DNA of 64,000 nucleotides from Pseudoalteromonas shioyasakiensis (GTDB lineage: Bacteria; Pseudomonadota; Gammaproteobacteria; Enterobacterales; Alteromonadaceae), in assembly GCF_001550135.1 (NCBI RefSeq), contig NZ_LRUE01000023.1, positions 84,990-148,989 on the forward strand, written 5' to 3'. This document shows positions 43,300 to 52,302 of this stretch, one piece after another (the first letter of the stretch is position 1; every line of letters starts with the position of its first letter). Below the pieces are notes generated by a model, which worked only from the letters and a program-made list of their open reading frames with translations, made no database searches and was not told the origin of the DNA. The position numbers and the translations under genes are program-made.

Positions 43300-43836
43300 A
43301 TGCAGGGTTGCAGGGTGAAAAGCACAACTTTATTGGTACTACCGCTGATTTTTATAAGCTTTTTTGGCTATAGCGCAGCGCAGAAAGTGTATTCTTGGAA
43401 AGATAAAAACGGCGTTTTAGTATTTTCTGATACACCGCGCCCTGGCGCTACCGAAGTAAAGATGAATACCCAAAACCTGACCATGCCAGCTACCGACACC
43501 AGCATACTTGATAGCGCACCAAGTGCGACACCTGTCAAATTTAAAGTCAGTATTGCTTCTCCTGCTAATGAAGCGACCGTGCGAGAAAATACCGGTTCAG
43601 TGTATGTCACTGCTCGAATTAGCCCACGCTTTGAAAACGGATTTAAAGTACAACTTTTATTTGATGGTTCTGCCCATGGTGCACCAAGTAATAGCACGAC
43701 CTTTGCACTAAGAGAGGTCGAGCGTGGAGAACACACATTACAAGCTAAACTTTATGATGCTAATAATAAACTCGTTTCGGTTAGCCCAGTCAGCACCTTT
43801 TTCATGCACAGAACCTCAATTTATGGCGGAAACTAA
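43300..43836 (+). CDS. DUF4124 domain-containing exported protein
   Basis: A 178-residue protein with a signal peptide ending FGYSAAQ, a DUF4124 domain (KVYSWKDKNGVLVFSDTPRP, about 29-65) and a C-terminal Ig-like beta domain ('ASPANEATVRENTGSVYVTA'). An alternative GTG start at 43315 has AGGG at better spacing. The position between glnA and ntrB is typical for this order; role unknown. Confidence 0.82.
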   Translation: MQGCRVKSTTLLVLPLIFISFFGYSAAQKVYSWKDKNGVLVFSDTPRPGATEVKMNTQNLTMPATDTSILDSAPSATPVKFKVSIASPANEATVRENTGSVYVTARISPRFENGFKVQLLFDGSAHGAPSNSTTFALREVERGEHTLQAKLYDANNKLVSVSPVSTFFMHRTSIYGGN

Positions 43837-43881
43837 GGTTTTTGACATGACTTCTCGCAAAGTAAAAAGAGTATGCTAAGC

Positions 43882-43913
43882 TGCACTAAATTGAAACGCA
43901 CTAAAATGGTGCA
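43882..43913 (+). promoter_or_regulatory. NtrC site(s) at the ntrB start
   Basis: GCACTAAAATGGTGC (43898-43912) is a perfect GCAC-N7-GTGC NtrC site ending 4 bases before the ntrB ATG. Just upstream TGCACTAAATTG (43882-43893) matches the left part of the consensus. Placement over the ribosome/promoter region suggests negative autoregulation of ntrBC. Confidence 0.7.
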
Positions 43914-43916
43914 ACC

Positions 43917-44987
43917 ATGCTCAGTGAAACACATTTTAACTCTGAACTGCTCGACAGTATTTGGAAAAATTTAAGTACTGCTGTCATTTTACTCGACCGA
44001 GATTTTAAACTGGTTTATGCAAACGATAGCGCCAGTGAGCTTTTAGGTTTAGGGCCCAAGCGCATTATCAACCAACCGTTCGATAACCTATTCAATTACC
44101 ACTCGATAGACTTAAAACGCATTGCTCAGTATTCGTTGTTCGATGGTGTTGATTGCCACCAGCATAGAGCTGACGTGGTTTTCGTCGATTCACGCCATGC
44201 CAAACTGACCATTAGCACGCGCCGAATAAGCAGCCATGATGAAAATTATATTTTGTTTGAATGCCGCCAAATGGATGATGAAATTCGCCACGATCAAGCT
44301 TCGAATCAAATGCATCAATATCAAGCAGCACGTAACCTAATTCGTGGTTTAGCACACGAAATTAAAAATCCTTTAGGTGGAATTCGCGGAGCGGCGCAAT
44401 TATTGCAGTATGAGGTTGATCAGCAAGAACGTGATCAATGTGCCGAATTAATCATTGAACAAGCAGACCGTTTACGCGAGCTTGTAGACCGCTTACTTGG
44501 TCCGAATCAATTGCCACATAAATCCTATGGCAACATTCACCAAGCGTTAGAGTCAGTGATTAAACTGAGCATGTTAGATAACAATGCCAATATCACTTTA
44601 GTGAAAGACTATGATCCAAGTATACCGAGTGTGTACATTGACCAAAGTAAAATTCAACAAGTGGTACTGAACATTATTCGTAATGCACAACAGGCACTGG
44701 TTGATGGTGGCGAGATAAGAATAAAAACCCGCATCAATCATCAACACAGGCGCCCAGGTAAGGCGCCGAAAAAAACCTTGCTGATCCAAATTTCGGATAA
44801 CGGCCCAGGTATAGACAAGAGCTTACGTGAAACCTTGTTCTACCCAATGATCACCAACAAAGAAAATGGATCAGGGCTTGGTTTATCGATAGCGCAAACC
44901 TTGGTTGACCAACATGACGGCCACATTGATTGTGACAGTTGGCCAGGCCATACAGAATTTAATATCTATTTGCCTTTTACGGATTAA
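43917..44987 (+). CDS. glnL: Nitrogen regulation sensor histidine kinase NtrB
   Basis: Soluble PAS-containing kinase that phosphorylates or, with PII, dephosphorylates NtrC. The 356 residues contain a PAS domain (about 10-115), phospho-acceptor H147 in LAHEIKNPLGGIRGAAQLL, and a HATPase domain with N-box IIRNAQQAL, G1 ISDNGPGI and G2 NGSGLGLSIAQTL. 18 bases before ntrC; preceded by NtrC sites. Confidence 0.97.
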   Translation: MLSETHFNSELLDSIWKNLSTAVILLDRDFKLVYANDSASELLGLGPKRIINQPFDNLFNYHSIDLKRIAQYSLFDGVDCHQHRADVVFVDSRHAKLTISTRRISSHDENYILFECRQMDDEIRHDQASNQMHQYQAARNLIRGLAHEIKNPLGGIRGAAQLLQYEVDQQERDQCAELIIEQADRLRELVDRLLGPNQLPHKSYGNIHQALESVIKLSMLDNNANITLVKDYDPSIPSVYIDQSKIQQVVLNIIRNAQQALVDGGEIRIKTRINHQHRRPGKAPKKTLLIQISDNGPGIDKSLRETLFYPMITNKENGSGLGLSIAQTLVDQHDGHIDCDSWPGHTEFNIYLPFTD

Positions 44988-45005
44988 TGGTTTTTTGGAG
45001 TAGTC

Positions 45006-46391
45006 ATGAAAACAGTCTGGTTAGTTGATGATGATGCCTCAATTCGCTTTGTACTAGAGAAAGCGTTGGCACGTGCAGGATTTGAAACTGAAAGCTATGC
45101 GAACGCACAAGATGTGCTTAATGCATTAAAGTTTAGCCAGCCAACGGTATTAGTATCTGATGTACGAATGCCGGGTATGGACGGCATGGCGTTACTTGAG
45201 ACTATTGCTGAGCAAAACCCTGGCCTGCCAGTGATCATCATGACCGCTCACTCAGACTTAGACTCGGCGGTGAATGCCTTCCAAAAAGGGGCATTTGAGT
45301 ATCTCGCTAAACCGTTCGATTTAGATGAAGCTGTCGCGCTGGTTGAAAGCGCATGCCGTGCTAATTCAACGAAAAAAACTAAACGTAAGCAAGCACCACA
45401 AACCAATGCGCATATCATAGGCGAAGCGCCTGCTATGCAAGAGGTGTTTAGGGCAATTGGTAAATTATCAGCATCAAGTATGAGCGTGCTGATTAATGGT
45501 GAGTCAGGGACAGGTAAAGAGCTAGTTGCAAGTGCCCTGCATAACCACAGCCCTCGTAAAGAAAACCAATTTATAGCTTTGAATATGGCTGCCATTCCAA
45601 AAGAATTGGTCGAGTCAGAGTTATTCGGTCACGAAAAAGGCGCGTTCACTGGAGCCGACAGTATTCGTAAAGGCCGTTTTGAACAAGCGAATGGAGGCAC
45701 CTTATTTTTAGATGAAATAGGTGATATGCCGCTCGATGTACAAACGCGTTTATTACGCGTGTTAGCCGATGGTGAGTTTTACCGTGTTGGTGGCCATCAA
45801 AGCATTAAAGTTGATGTACGTATTATTGCTGCAACGCACCAAAACCTCGAAGACTTGGTAAAACAAGGTAAGTTTCGTGACGATTTATTCCATCGCTTAA
45901 ACGTGGTGCGTTTACGCTTACCCGCGCTACGTGAGCGTACTGAAGATATTGAACGACTAGCACAACACTTTTTACATAAAAGTGCCAAAGAGCTGCAGGT
46001 TGAAAGCAAAATTTTAAGCCCTAAAGCTACTGAGCAACTGCGCTTATTCAATTGGCCAGGTAACGTGCGCCAATTAGAGAATACTTGCCGCTGGTTAACG
46101 GTTATGGCTCCGGGTGAGCTGATCAGCGAGCAAGATTTACCACCAGAGATTGTTGCTGTTGCACCGACTGAGCAAGAAGGTGATTGGCTGGATGCATTTC
46201 AACAATGGCTTAACCTTGAACTTAAACAAGGCAAAGAAAATATTTGGCCTGCCATTCAAGCACAACTCGAAACTCGTTTGATTAAAACCGCCCTTGCCAA
46301 CTGTGCAGGCCACAAGCAAGAAGCCGCAGTAAAGATTGGTTGGGGCCGCAATACATTGACCCGCAAGCTAAAAGAGCGCAATATTAGCTAA
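45006..46391 (+). CDS. glnG: Nitrogen regulation response regulator NtrC
   Basis: Sigma54 activator of 461 residues. Receiver domain with D52 (VSDVRMPGMDG), AAA+ domain with Walker A GESGTGKE, the sigma54-contact loop GAFTGA and Walker B GGTLFLDEIGDM, and a C-terminal Fis-type helix-turn-helix ('KQEAAVKIGWGRNTLTRKL'). Forms an operon with ntrB. It should act on the glnA site at 41623 and its own upstream site at 43898. Confidence 0.98.
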   Translation: MKTVWLVDDDASIRFVLEKALARAGFETESYANAQDVLNALKFSQPTVLVSDVRMPGMDGMALLETIAEQNPGLPVIIMTAHSDLDSAVNAFQKGAFEYLAKPFDLDEAVALVESACRANSTKKTKRKQAPQTNAHIIGEAPAMQEVFRAIGKLSASSMSVLINGESGTGKELVASALHNHSPRKENQFIALNMAAIPKELVESELFGHEKGAFTGADSIRKGRFEQANGGTLFLDEIGDMPLDVQTRLLRVLADGEFYRVGGHQSIKVDVRIIAATHQNLEDLVKQGKFRDDLFHRLNVVRLRLPALRERTEDIERLAQHFLHKSAKELQVESKILSPKATEQLRLFNWPGNVRQLENTCRWLTVMAPGELISEQDLPPEIVAVAPTEQEGDWLDAFQQWLNLELKQGKENIWPAIQAQLETRLIKTALANCAGHKQEAAVKIGWGRNTLTRKLKERNIS

Positions 46392-46416
46392 TTTCGCGCT
46401 ATACCTATGTGAGTCA

Positions 46417-46875
46417 ATGAAGTTAATCGAGCACATTCCACTAATTAAACAAATGGAAATTATTAACAGATTGTCGTTCTTTAGAGAGTTTACTCTCAGT
46501 GAACGACAAGTGTTATTAGAGTCATTCAGTCATTTGTATTTGGTCAAACAAGGCCGGGCTGTTTTTAAGCAATACGATGCTGATAAACGGCTTTATATCG
46601 TGCTAAGCGGCTCACTGATGGTATTCAAACAAAGTCATTTACTCGAACTTGGCACCATTGAGCCCGGCGAATTTATCGGTGAAGGTGCTTTTATCAATAA
46701 CCGAGAGCACAGTACCAGCGCACGCGCTAGAGTCGATACCATTTTGTTAGCTATTTCCCCTGAAGCACTCACCCGCTTACCTAATGTAATCCGTGAAAAA
46801 ATTAAAGATCGCATAATCGAAGGCATGAGTGAGCGTATTACTAAGCTTAGTAATTACCTTGAGTCGCGAAGCTAG
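46417..46875 (+). CDS. Cyclic nucleotide-binding domain protein without HTH
   Basis: A 152-residue single cNMP-binding domain: 'YIVLSGSLMVFKQ', 'GTIEPGEFIGEGAFINNREHSTSARA'. The phosphate-binding cassette keeps GE and R-x-A-type residues (GEFIGEGAF...STSARA), so cAMP or cGMP binding is plausible. No DNA-binding helix-turn-helix follows, so it is not a Crp-type regulator. It begins 26 bases after ntrC on the same strand, suggesting cotranscription. It overlaps the convergent lipoprotein gene by 4 bases. Confidence 0.8.
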   Translation: MKLIEHIPLIKQMEIINRLSFFREFTLSERQVLLESFSHLYLVKQGRAVFKQYDADKRLYIVLSGSLMVFKQSHLLELGTIEPGEFIGEGAFINNREHSTSARARVDTILLAISPEALTRLPNVIREKIKDRIIEGMSERITKLSNYLESRS

Positions 46876-47546
46876 TCCATATACACAATTTGTAATGAGC
46901 AATTTAACCAACTTGGGCTATTAACACGTGCCGTGTAACGGTAAGTATCTGATGGTTTCATACCAAAAGGAGTGCTCACTTCTGGCGTTAAATGAATGTA
47001 TGTTTGCGAATAATTTTTATAATAAATGACTAGGTAGCCATATAAATAATCCCAATCTAGGGAGACTTTTCTACCACTTGTAAGGGTAAAGTGCGCCTGC
47101 TTATCATTAAATGTAACTGCAAGATCATTAGACTTGTCTTCAACGCATCCAGTGGTGAGTACACGAGCCGGCATAGTAAAACTGGTGGTGGTATTTTTAG
47201 CTCTTAAGTAAAAGCCAATATTGCCATGATTGTAAAAGTGATTGGCATCTGTGGTGTACTTAATTTCAGCTTGATAACCCAGTCCCTGCATAATTTCAGC
47301 TAGTTGCTCGGCTTCATGAGTAAGAATTGTATCGCTCGATAGCATTAAGGTTGCATCAGTAAACTCTCTTGGCACAGGAAGCTGGGTATATTCATAGGGT
47401 AAGCTTTGTTTATTTAATGCTTGCTCTAATGATTGCAACTGCGACTGTTCAAGGTTTTCTGTGTATACGTAGACTGTTGCTTGCTGACAACCTGCCAAAA
47501 TTAAAAATATGGCTGCTGAAATTATCCTTTTCATGTTCATTCTCAC
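46872..47546 (-). CDS. Hypothetical lipoprotein
   Basis: A lipoprotein of about 220 residues with lipobox LILAGC. Starts are ambiguous: GTG at 47546, ATG at 47540, ATG at 47534 (MKRIISAAIFL). After a short 'ATVYVYTENLEQSQLQSLEQ' stretch it is mainly beta, with two cysteines (TTGCVED and WLNCSLQ) that might pair in the periplasm. No family recognised. Its end overlaps the cNMP-binding gene. Confidence 0.65.
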   Translation of the reverse strand: MRMNMKRIISAAIFLILAGCQQATVYVYTENLEQSQLQSLEQALNKQSLPYEYTQLPVPREFTDATLMLSSDTILTHEAEQLAEIMQGLGYQAEIKYTTDANHFYNHGNIGFYLRAKNTTTSFTMPARVLTTGCVEDKSNDLAVTFNDKQAHFTLTSGRKVSLDWDYLYGYLVIYYKNYSQTYIHLTPEVSTPFGMKPSDTYRYTARVNSPSWLNCSLQIVYMD

Positions 47547-47591
47547 TTTAGATTACAAACGTAGTCTAAAGTGAGAAAAACAATAAATCAA

Positions 47592-47879
47592 TTAATTAAG
47601 ATGTTTTTTTAGCCAACTATTAACACTTTGACGGGTATATAGAATATCTTTAAATAAACGGTGAGTTTGATGCTGAAGCAGCTTTTCTTTGTTTGTTTCA
47701 CCTGAACTTAACTGGCTGTGGTTATCATTAAAGCGCGAAATTAACGCAAAACCTTGTTCTGATTTTTCAGGCTGAGACTTAATTGTTTGCGTTAACAAAG
47801 CTCGCACATCATCTGCAGCAAGCAATGACGAATCTTGCAAACCCATTAACTCTTTTCTTAGCGCTGATCTTACGCCCAT
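47592..47879 (-). CDS. Small hypothetical protein
   Basis: A 95-residue charged, mostly helical protein (MGVRSALRKELMGLQDSSLL). AGGAGA stands 8 bases before the ATG at 47879, so the longer frame from 47918 is not needed. No domain recognised. Confidence 0.65.
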   Translation of the reverse strand: MGVRSALRKELMGLQDSSLLAADDVRALLTQTIKSQPEKSEQGFALISRFNDNHSQLSSGETNKEKLLQHQTHRLFKDILYTRQSVNSWLKKHLN

Positions 47880-48114
47880 TACAACTTCTCCTGAACGAAT
47901 AAAAAATGAAACGGACATGCATTTAGCAATTTGTACACCAATTCCAAACGCGCGCAGTGTACCCAGTAAATACTGCAGTTTTTTTACTGTTTATAAAAAT
48001 GTCAGATTATTTATTGCTGCAAATTTTAACCGCTTGAAGAGCTTAAAAATTTAATCTTGGTTCAATTGAGTGCTAGGCTTTATAATGGCTGCGATTGAAT
48101 TAAGAGAGACCAAC

Positions 48115-48489
48115 ATGAACGAAGATTTCATCGAAATTGAACTAGAAGAAGAGCCAATAGAGTTATGCAACTTGCTAAAAGTGCTCGACCTAGTCGAAAC
48201 AGGCGGCCAAGCAAAAGCCTTAATTGGTGAAGGTTATGTTGGGGTTAACTATGAAATTTGTACAATAAAACGGAAAAAATTATACAGTGGTGACGTATTG
48301 GCATTCGATGGTGAGTTGTTCCAACTGACACTAAGCGAAGATGCAACACCAAATCCTCGCCCACCGGAACCTGTACAAAAAGCACAACCACAAAGCGCTG
48401 AAGAAGCGCCAAAAAAATCAAAGCGTAAACGTACTAAAAAGCCAAAAGTAGACGAAAAAACCGGTCGCCGCCCTATCTCTTTTGGTTAA
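48115..48489 (+). CDS. S4 domain RNA-binding protein (YbcJ-like)
   Basis: A 124-residue protein; the ATG at 48115 is preceded by AAGAGAG. Residues about 12-75 form an S4 RNA-binding fold (LCNLLKVLDLVETGGQAKAL, 'GYVGVNYEICTIKRKKL', 'GDVLAF'). The lysine/arginine-rich C-tail (KKSKRKRTKKPK) would strengthen nucleic-acid binding. The likely role is rRNA or tRNA interaction, as for YbcJ; the target is unknown. Confidence 0.85.
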   Translation: MNEDFIEIELEEEPIELCNLLKVLDLVETGGQAKALIGEGYVGVNYEICTIKRKKLYSGDVLAFDGELFQLTLSEDATPNPRPPEPVQKAQPQSAEEAPKKSKRKRTKKPKVDEKTGRRPISFG

Positions 48490-48508
48490 CTAGAGCTTGC
48501 TTAGTTAG

Positions 48509-48562
48509 CATAAATCACCTTTAATTGAATGCGATTATAACAACAATAAAAGGTGATTTATG
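48509..48562. promoter_or_regulatory. 14-bp inverted repeat spanning SD and start codon
   Basis: CATAAATCACCTTT (48509-48522) is the exact reverse complement of AAAGGTGATTTATG (48549-48562). The right arm contains the ribosome site AAGGTGA and the ATG of the next gene; the loop is 26 bases and contains a -10-like GATTATAA. It is either an operator or an RNA hairpin hiding the start. Confidence 0.75.
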
Positions 48563-48979
48563 AACCCTCCAGCTTGGCTCAAGCCACTTGCTTGGGCAGC
48601 CCTTGTATGGAATCTTTTAGGTGTCATTGCGTTCGTAATGCAACTGTTGATCACACCCGAAATGATTAACCAACTCCCCGAAGCACAACAAGCCGCATAC
48701 CGCGACATACCGCTCTGGTCAACGGCTGCCTTTGCGATAGCCGTGTTTGCAGCAAGCTTCGCGAGCATCTTATTACTGGCAAAAAAAGCCCTTGCGCGCG
48801 AGTTATTTTTAATCTCGTTTATCGCCGTATTAGTCCAGCAATATTATAATTTTGTGGTGATAGATAGCCTTGCTATGTTTGGTACTAGCGCATTAGCAAT
48901 GCCATTGTGTGTTATCGTTATTGGTTTACTATTACTGCTTATTAGTCATAAAGGTAAACAACAAAACTGGCTTAACTAA
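48560..48979 (+). CDS. Four-helix inner membrane protein
   Basis: A 139-residue protein with four predicted transmembrane segments (about 8-30, 50-73, 80-98, 108-128). N-terminus 'MNPPAWLKPLAWAALVWNLL'. No family with known function recognised. Its start lies in the inverted repeat above, and it is followed by a terminator. Confidence 0.75.
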   Translation: MNPPAWLKPLAWAALVWNLLGVIAFVMQLLITPEMINQLPEAQQAAYRDIPLWSTAAFAIAVFAASFASILLLAKKALARELFLISFIAVLVQQYYNFVVIDSLAMFGTSALAMPLCVIVIGLLLLLISHKGKQQNWLN

Positions 48980-48994
48980 AAACACTTATTTCTG

Positions 48995-49023
48995 AGGGTA
49001 GTTTAAAGTGACTACCCTTTTTA
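48995..49023 (+). terminator. Terminator after the four-helix membrane protein gene
   Basis: AGGGTAGT (48995-49002) pairs with ACTACCCT (49011-49018), followed by TTTTT. Confidence 0.8.
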
Positions 49024-49199
49024 TCTGCCTCCTTCCCTTGAAATAAATCACATCAGCAGCAACTATATTAGGTAGCATATTTTTTCATCAGCTAGATGAA
49101 TTTCTCAGCTGGTATTAAGTTTGCAATAACACTGTGTCTATTTCGAAAAGGAAACAACAAAGCAAGCCAAATTGCTTGCTCAAACCACAGGGGCAAATA

Positions 49200-51950
49200 A
49201 TGAATAACAGTTTTGATACCCAAAAACAGCTTACGATTAATGGTGAGCAATATCATATTCACTCTTTACAAGGTTTAGGCGACAAAGCAAAACGTCTGCC
49301 ATTCTCTCTAAAAATCTTACTTGAAAACCTGTTGCGCAATGAAGATGGCGTTAATATTAAAAAGCAAGATATCGATGCTTTACTAAACTGGGACCCTCAA
49401 GCGAAACCATCAGCAGAAGTAGCGTTTACGCCTGCTCGCGTTGTAATGCAAGATTTTACCGGCGTACCCGCCATTGTCGATTTAGCCGCGATGCGTGATG
49501 CCATGGAAAAACTTGGCGGCGACCCTGCAAAAATTAATCCGCTGTCACCTGCTGAGCTTGTTATTGACCACTCAGTGCAAGTTGACGGCTACGGTGAAGA
49601 TGGCTCATTCGACTTAAATGCGAAACTTGAATATGAGCGTAACAAAGAGCGTTACGAATTTTTACGCTGGGGGCAAACTGCCTTCGATAACTTGAAAGTC
49701 GTGCCACCAGCAACCGGCATCGTACACCAAGTTAACTTAGAATATTTAGCCCGCGTGGTATTTAACGATAGTAAAAATGGTAAATCACTCGCCTACCCAG
49801 ATACCCTAGTCGGAACCGATTCGCACACCACCATGATCAATGGTCTTGGGGTATTAGGCTGGGGTGTGGGTGGTATTGAAGCCGAAGCCGCAATGCTTGG
49901 TCAACCAATCAGCTTACTTATTCCACAGGTCGTTGGCTTTAAGCTCAATGGTCGCCTGCCAGAAGGCACAACTGCAACAGACCTGGTACTAACCGTAACA
50001 GAAATGCTGCGTAACCATGGCGTAGTGGGTAAATTTGTTGAGTTTTATGGTGATGGTCTTGCTGATTTACCGCTTGCAGACCGTGCAACTATTGCAAACA
50101 TGGCGCCTGAGTATGGTGCAACCTGCGGTATTTTCCCAATTGATGATGAAACCATTAACTACCTACGTTTAACAAACCGCGATGATAAGCAACTTAAACT
50201 CATCGAGGACTATGCAAAGCACCAAGGCTTATGGCGTAACCCTGGCGATGAAGCTCATTATACCGACACACTAGAGTTATCACTTGATGATGTTGTGCCA
50301 AGCCTTGCTGGACCTAAGCGCCCGCAAGATAGAATCGCCCTTAATAAAGCAGGTAGCATTATTGGTGAGCACTTAAAAGGCTTTCAAGAAGAGCGTATGC
50401 AACATCGCGATAAAAGCGATGCTCAAGAGGCGCGCATTGAAGATGAAGGCCCAACAACTAACCCTGATGAGCCAGTGAACGAAGCTCAGTTTATGGGCGC
50501 AGCTAAGGTTAACTTTAAAGGCGAAGAGTTTGAGCTTAATGATGGCGCTTGTGTCATTGCTGCAATTACAAGTTGTACAAACACGTCAAACCCAAGTGTT
50601 ATTTTAGCAGCTGGCCTGGTGGCTAAAAAAGCTAAGCAATTAGGATTAAAGGTTAAACCATGGGTTAAAACCTCACTTGCTCCTGGCTCACAAGTGGTGA
50701 CTGATTACTTGAAAAAAGCCGACTTAATGGATGATTTAGATGCATTAGGCTTTAACCTTGTCGGTTATGGTTGTACAACCTGTATCGGTAACTCAGGCCC
50801 ACTAGCTGATGAAATCACCGATGCAATTCAAAAGCATAAACTGGTTGTAAGCTCTATCTTATCGGGTAACCGTAACTTTGAAGGGCGTATTCACCAAGAT
50901 GTGAAAATGAACTTCTTAGCGTCACCACCCCTTGTGGTTGCATACGCAATTGCGGGTCGTACAGATATCGACGTTTACAATGAGCCGCTTGCGCAAGACC
51001 CTAATGGTAATGACATTTATCTAAAAAATATCTGGCCAAGTGTTAGTGAAGTAAACGAGCTCGTCCGCGAAACTGTAACCAAAGAAATGTTCGCATCAAG
51101 TTATGGCAATGTGTATCAAGGTGATGATCGTTGGCAGAAAATTCAAATTCCTGATGGCAAACTTTATGATTGGGATGATGCGTCAACCTACATCAAAAAA
51201 GCACCTTTCTTTGATGGCATGGAGATTGAGCCTCCTGGTATTCCGAGCATTAGTGGTGCGCGCTGTTTAGCAAAATTAGGTGACTCAGTTACCACTGACC
51301 ACATCTCGCCAGCAGGTGCGATTAAAGCGGATGCCCCAGCAGGTCTTTACTTGCAAGAACACGGCGTGCAAAAAGCACAATTTAACTCGTATGGTTCGCG
51401 TCGTGGTAACCACGAAGTGATGATGCGCGGTACCTTTGCGAATGTGCGTTTACGTAATCTATTAGCACCGGGGACCGAAGGTGGTGTGACCCGCATGCAA
51501 CCAAGCGATGAGCTCGCCAGTATTTATGATGCAGCGATGCAATACCAGCAAGATGGCACGCCTCTGATTATTTTAGCGGGCGCCGAATATGGCACAGGCT
51601 CATCACGCGACTGGGCTGCTAAAGGTTCACTTTTACTTGGTGTTAAAGCCGTTATTGCACAAAGCTATGAGCGTATTCACCGTTCAAACCTGATTGGTAT
51701 GGGTGTTTTACCCCTACAATTTAAAGAAGGTGAAAGCTATGAGTCACTGGGTCTAACCGGCCAAGAGTCATTCGACTTTGAAGGCTTATACGACAAAACC
51801 AATGAAGTCAGTGTGATTGCCACTAGCAGTGAAGGCAAACAAATTAGCTTTAGTGTTGATGTGCGTATAGATACCCCTAAAGAGTGGGATTACTACAAAC
51901 ATGGCGGTATTTTACAGTATGTATTGCGTAATATGCTGGCTGAGCAGTAA
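49200..51950 (+). CDS. acnA: Aconitate hydratase A
   Basis: Monomeric aconitase of 916 residues, the form usually linked to stress and stationary phase and related to the iron-regulatory proteins. Cluster-binding cysteines occur in AITSCTNTSNPSV and GCTTCIGNSGP; catalytic-region motifs include VGTDSHTTMINGLG, GSGSSRDWAAKG-like GTGSSRDWAAKG and DSVTTDHISPAG. The frame opens at 49134, but the ATG at 49200 has CAGGGG and matches the family start. Terminator at 51968. Confidence 0.96.
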   Translation: MNNSFDTQKQLTINGEQYHIHSLQGLGDKAKRLPFSLKILLENLLRNEDGVNIKKQDIDALLNWDPQAKPSAEVAFTPARVVMQDFTGVPAIVDLAAMRDAMEKLGGDPAKINPLSPAELVIDHSVQVDGYGEDGSFDLNAKLEYERNKERYEFLRWGQTAFDNLKVVPPATGIVHQVNLEYLARVVFNDSKNGKSLAYPDTLVGTDSHTTMINGLGVLGWGVGGIEAEAAMLGQPISLLIPQVVGFKLNGRLPEGTTATDLVLTVTEMLRNHGVVGKFVEFYGDGLADLPLADRATIANMAPEYGATCGIFPIDDETINYLRLTNRDDKQLKLIEDYAKHQGLWRNPGDEAHYTDTLELSLDDVVPSLAGPKRPQDRIALNKAGSIIGEHLKGFQEERMQHRDKSDAQEARIEDEGPTTNPDEPVNEAQFMGAAKVNFKGEEFELNDGACVIAAITSCTNTSNPSVILAAGLVAKKAKQLGLKVKPWVKTSLAPGSQVVTDYLKKADLMDDLDALGFNLVGYGCTTCIGNSGPLADEITDAIQKHKLVVSSILSGNRNFEGRIHQDVKMNFLASPPLVVAYAIAGRTDIDVYNEPLAQDPNGNDIYLKNIWPSVSEVNELVRETVTKEMFASSYGNVYQGDDRWQKIQIPDGKLYDWDDASTYIKKAPFFDGMEIEPPGIPSISGARCLAKLGDSVTTDHISPAGAIKADAPAGLYLQEHGVQKAQFNSYGSRRGNHEVMMRGTFANVRLRNLLAPGTEGGVTRMQPSDELASIYDAAMQYQQDGTPLIILAGAEYGTGSSRDWAAKGSLLLGVKAVIAQSYERIHRSNLIGMGVLPLQFKEGESYESLGLTGQESFDFEGLYDKTNEVSVIATSSEGKQISFSVDVRIDTPKEWDYYKHGGILQYVLRNMLAEQ

Positions 51951-51967
51951 TTGCTTTTAAGTTAACT

Positions 51968-51997
51968 AAGGGGCTGAATTTTCAGCCCCTTTTTTTG
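51968..51997 (+). terminator. Terminator of acnA
   Basis: AAGGGGCTGAA (51968-51978) pairs with TTCAGCCCCTT (51981-51991), followed by TTTTTT. Confidence 0.92.
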
Positions 51998-52010
51998 TTT
52001 AAAACACCAG

Positions 52011-52178
52011 TAATACCAATCCGCAATAATACTTAATCATTTTGAGGGATTAAACCTGTCGCTACCTGCGTTAAAAATTTCTGATTTAGAACAAACTAAA
52101 TAACGAAATTTTTGCCTTGTTATCAACGAGGTTTTATTGCCTCAAAATAGACCACTTACTTAAGCGAATTGGTATAAA
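52011..52178 (-). repeat. MITE-like element, copy B
   Basis: Reverse complement matches 33893-34057 with only about ten differences over its length. It lies right behind the acnA terminator and ahead of the beta-solenoid gene. Same end motifs (TAATACCAATCCGC at left, GCGAATTGGTATA at right). Confidence 0.85.
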
Positions 52179-52302
52179 TTGCAGTTTAGACCAACACACT
52201 TATTTACAAAAAATGAAAAGCACATAAAAATCAGCATGTTAAAATTGGACCATAGTTTGCAAATGCTAACCAGATAACAATCACAATAATTTTGGAATCC
52301 AT

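Noticed and set aside
49134..49199. N-terminal extension of AcnA
   Set aside because: The extra 22 residues are not part of the family and the ATG at 49200 has a good ribosome site.
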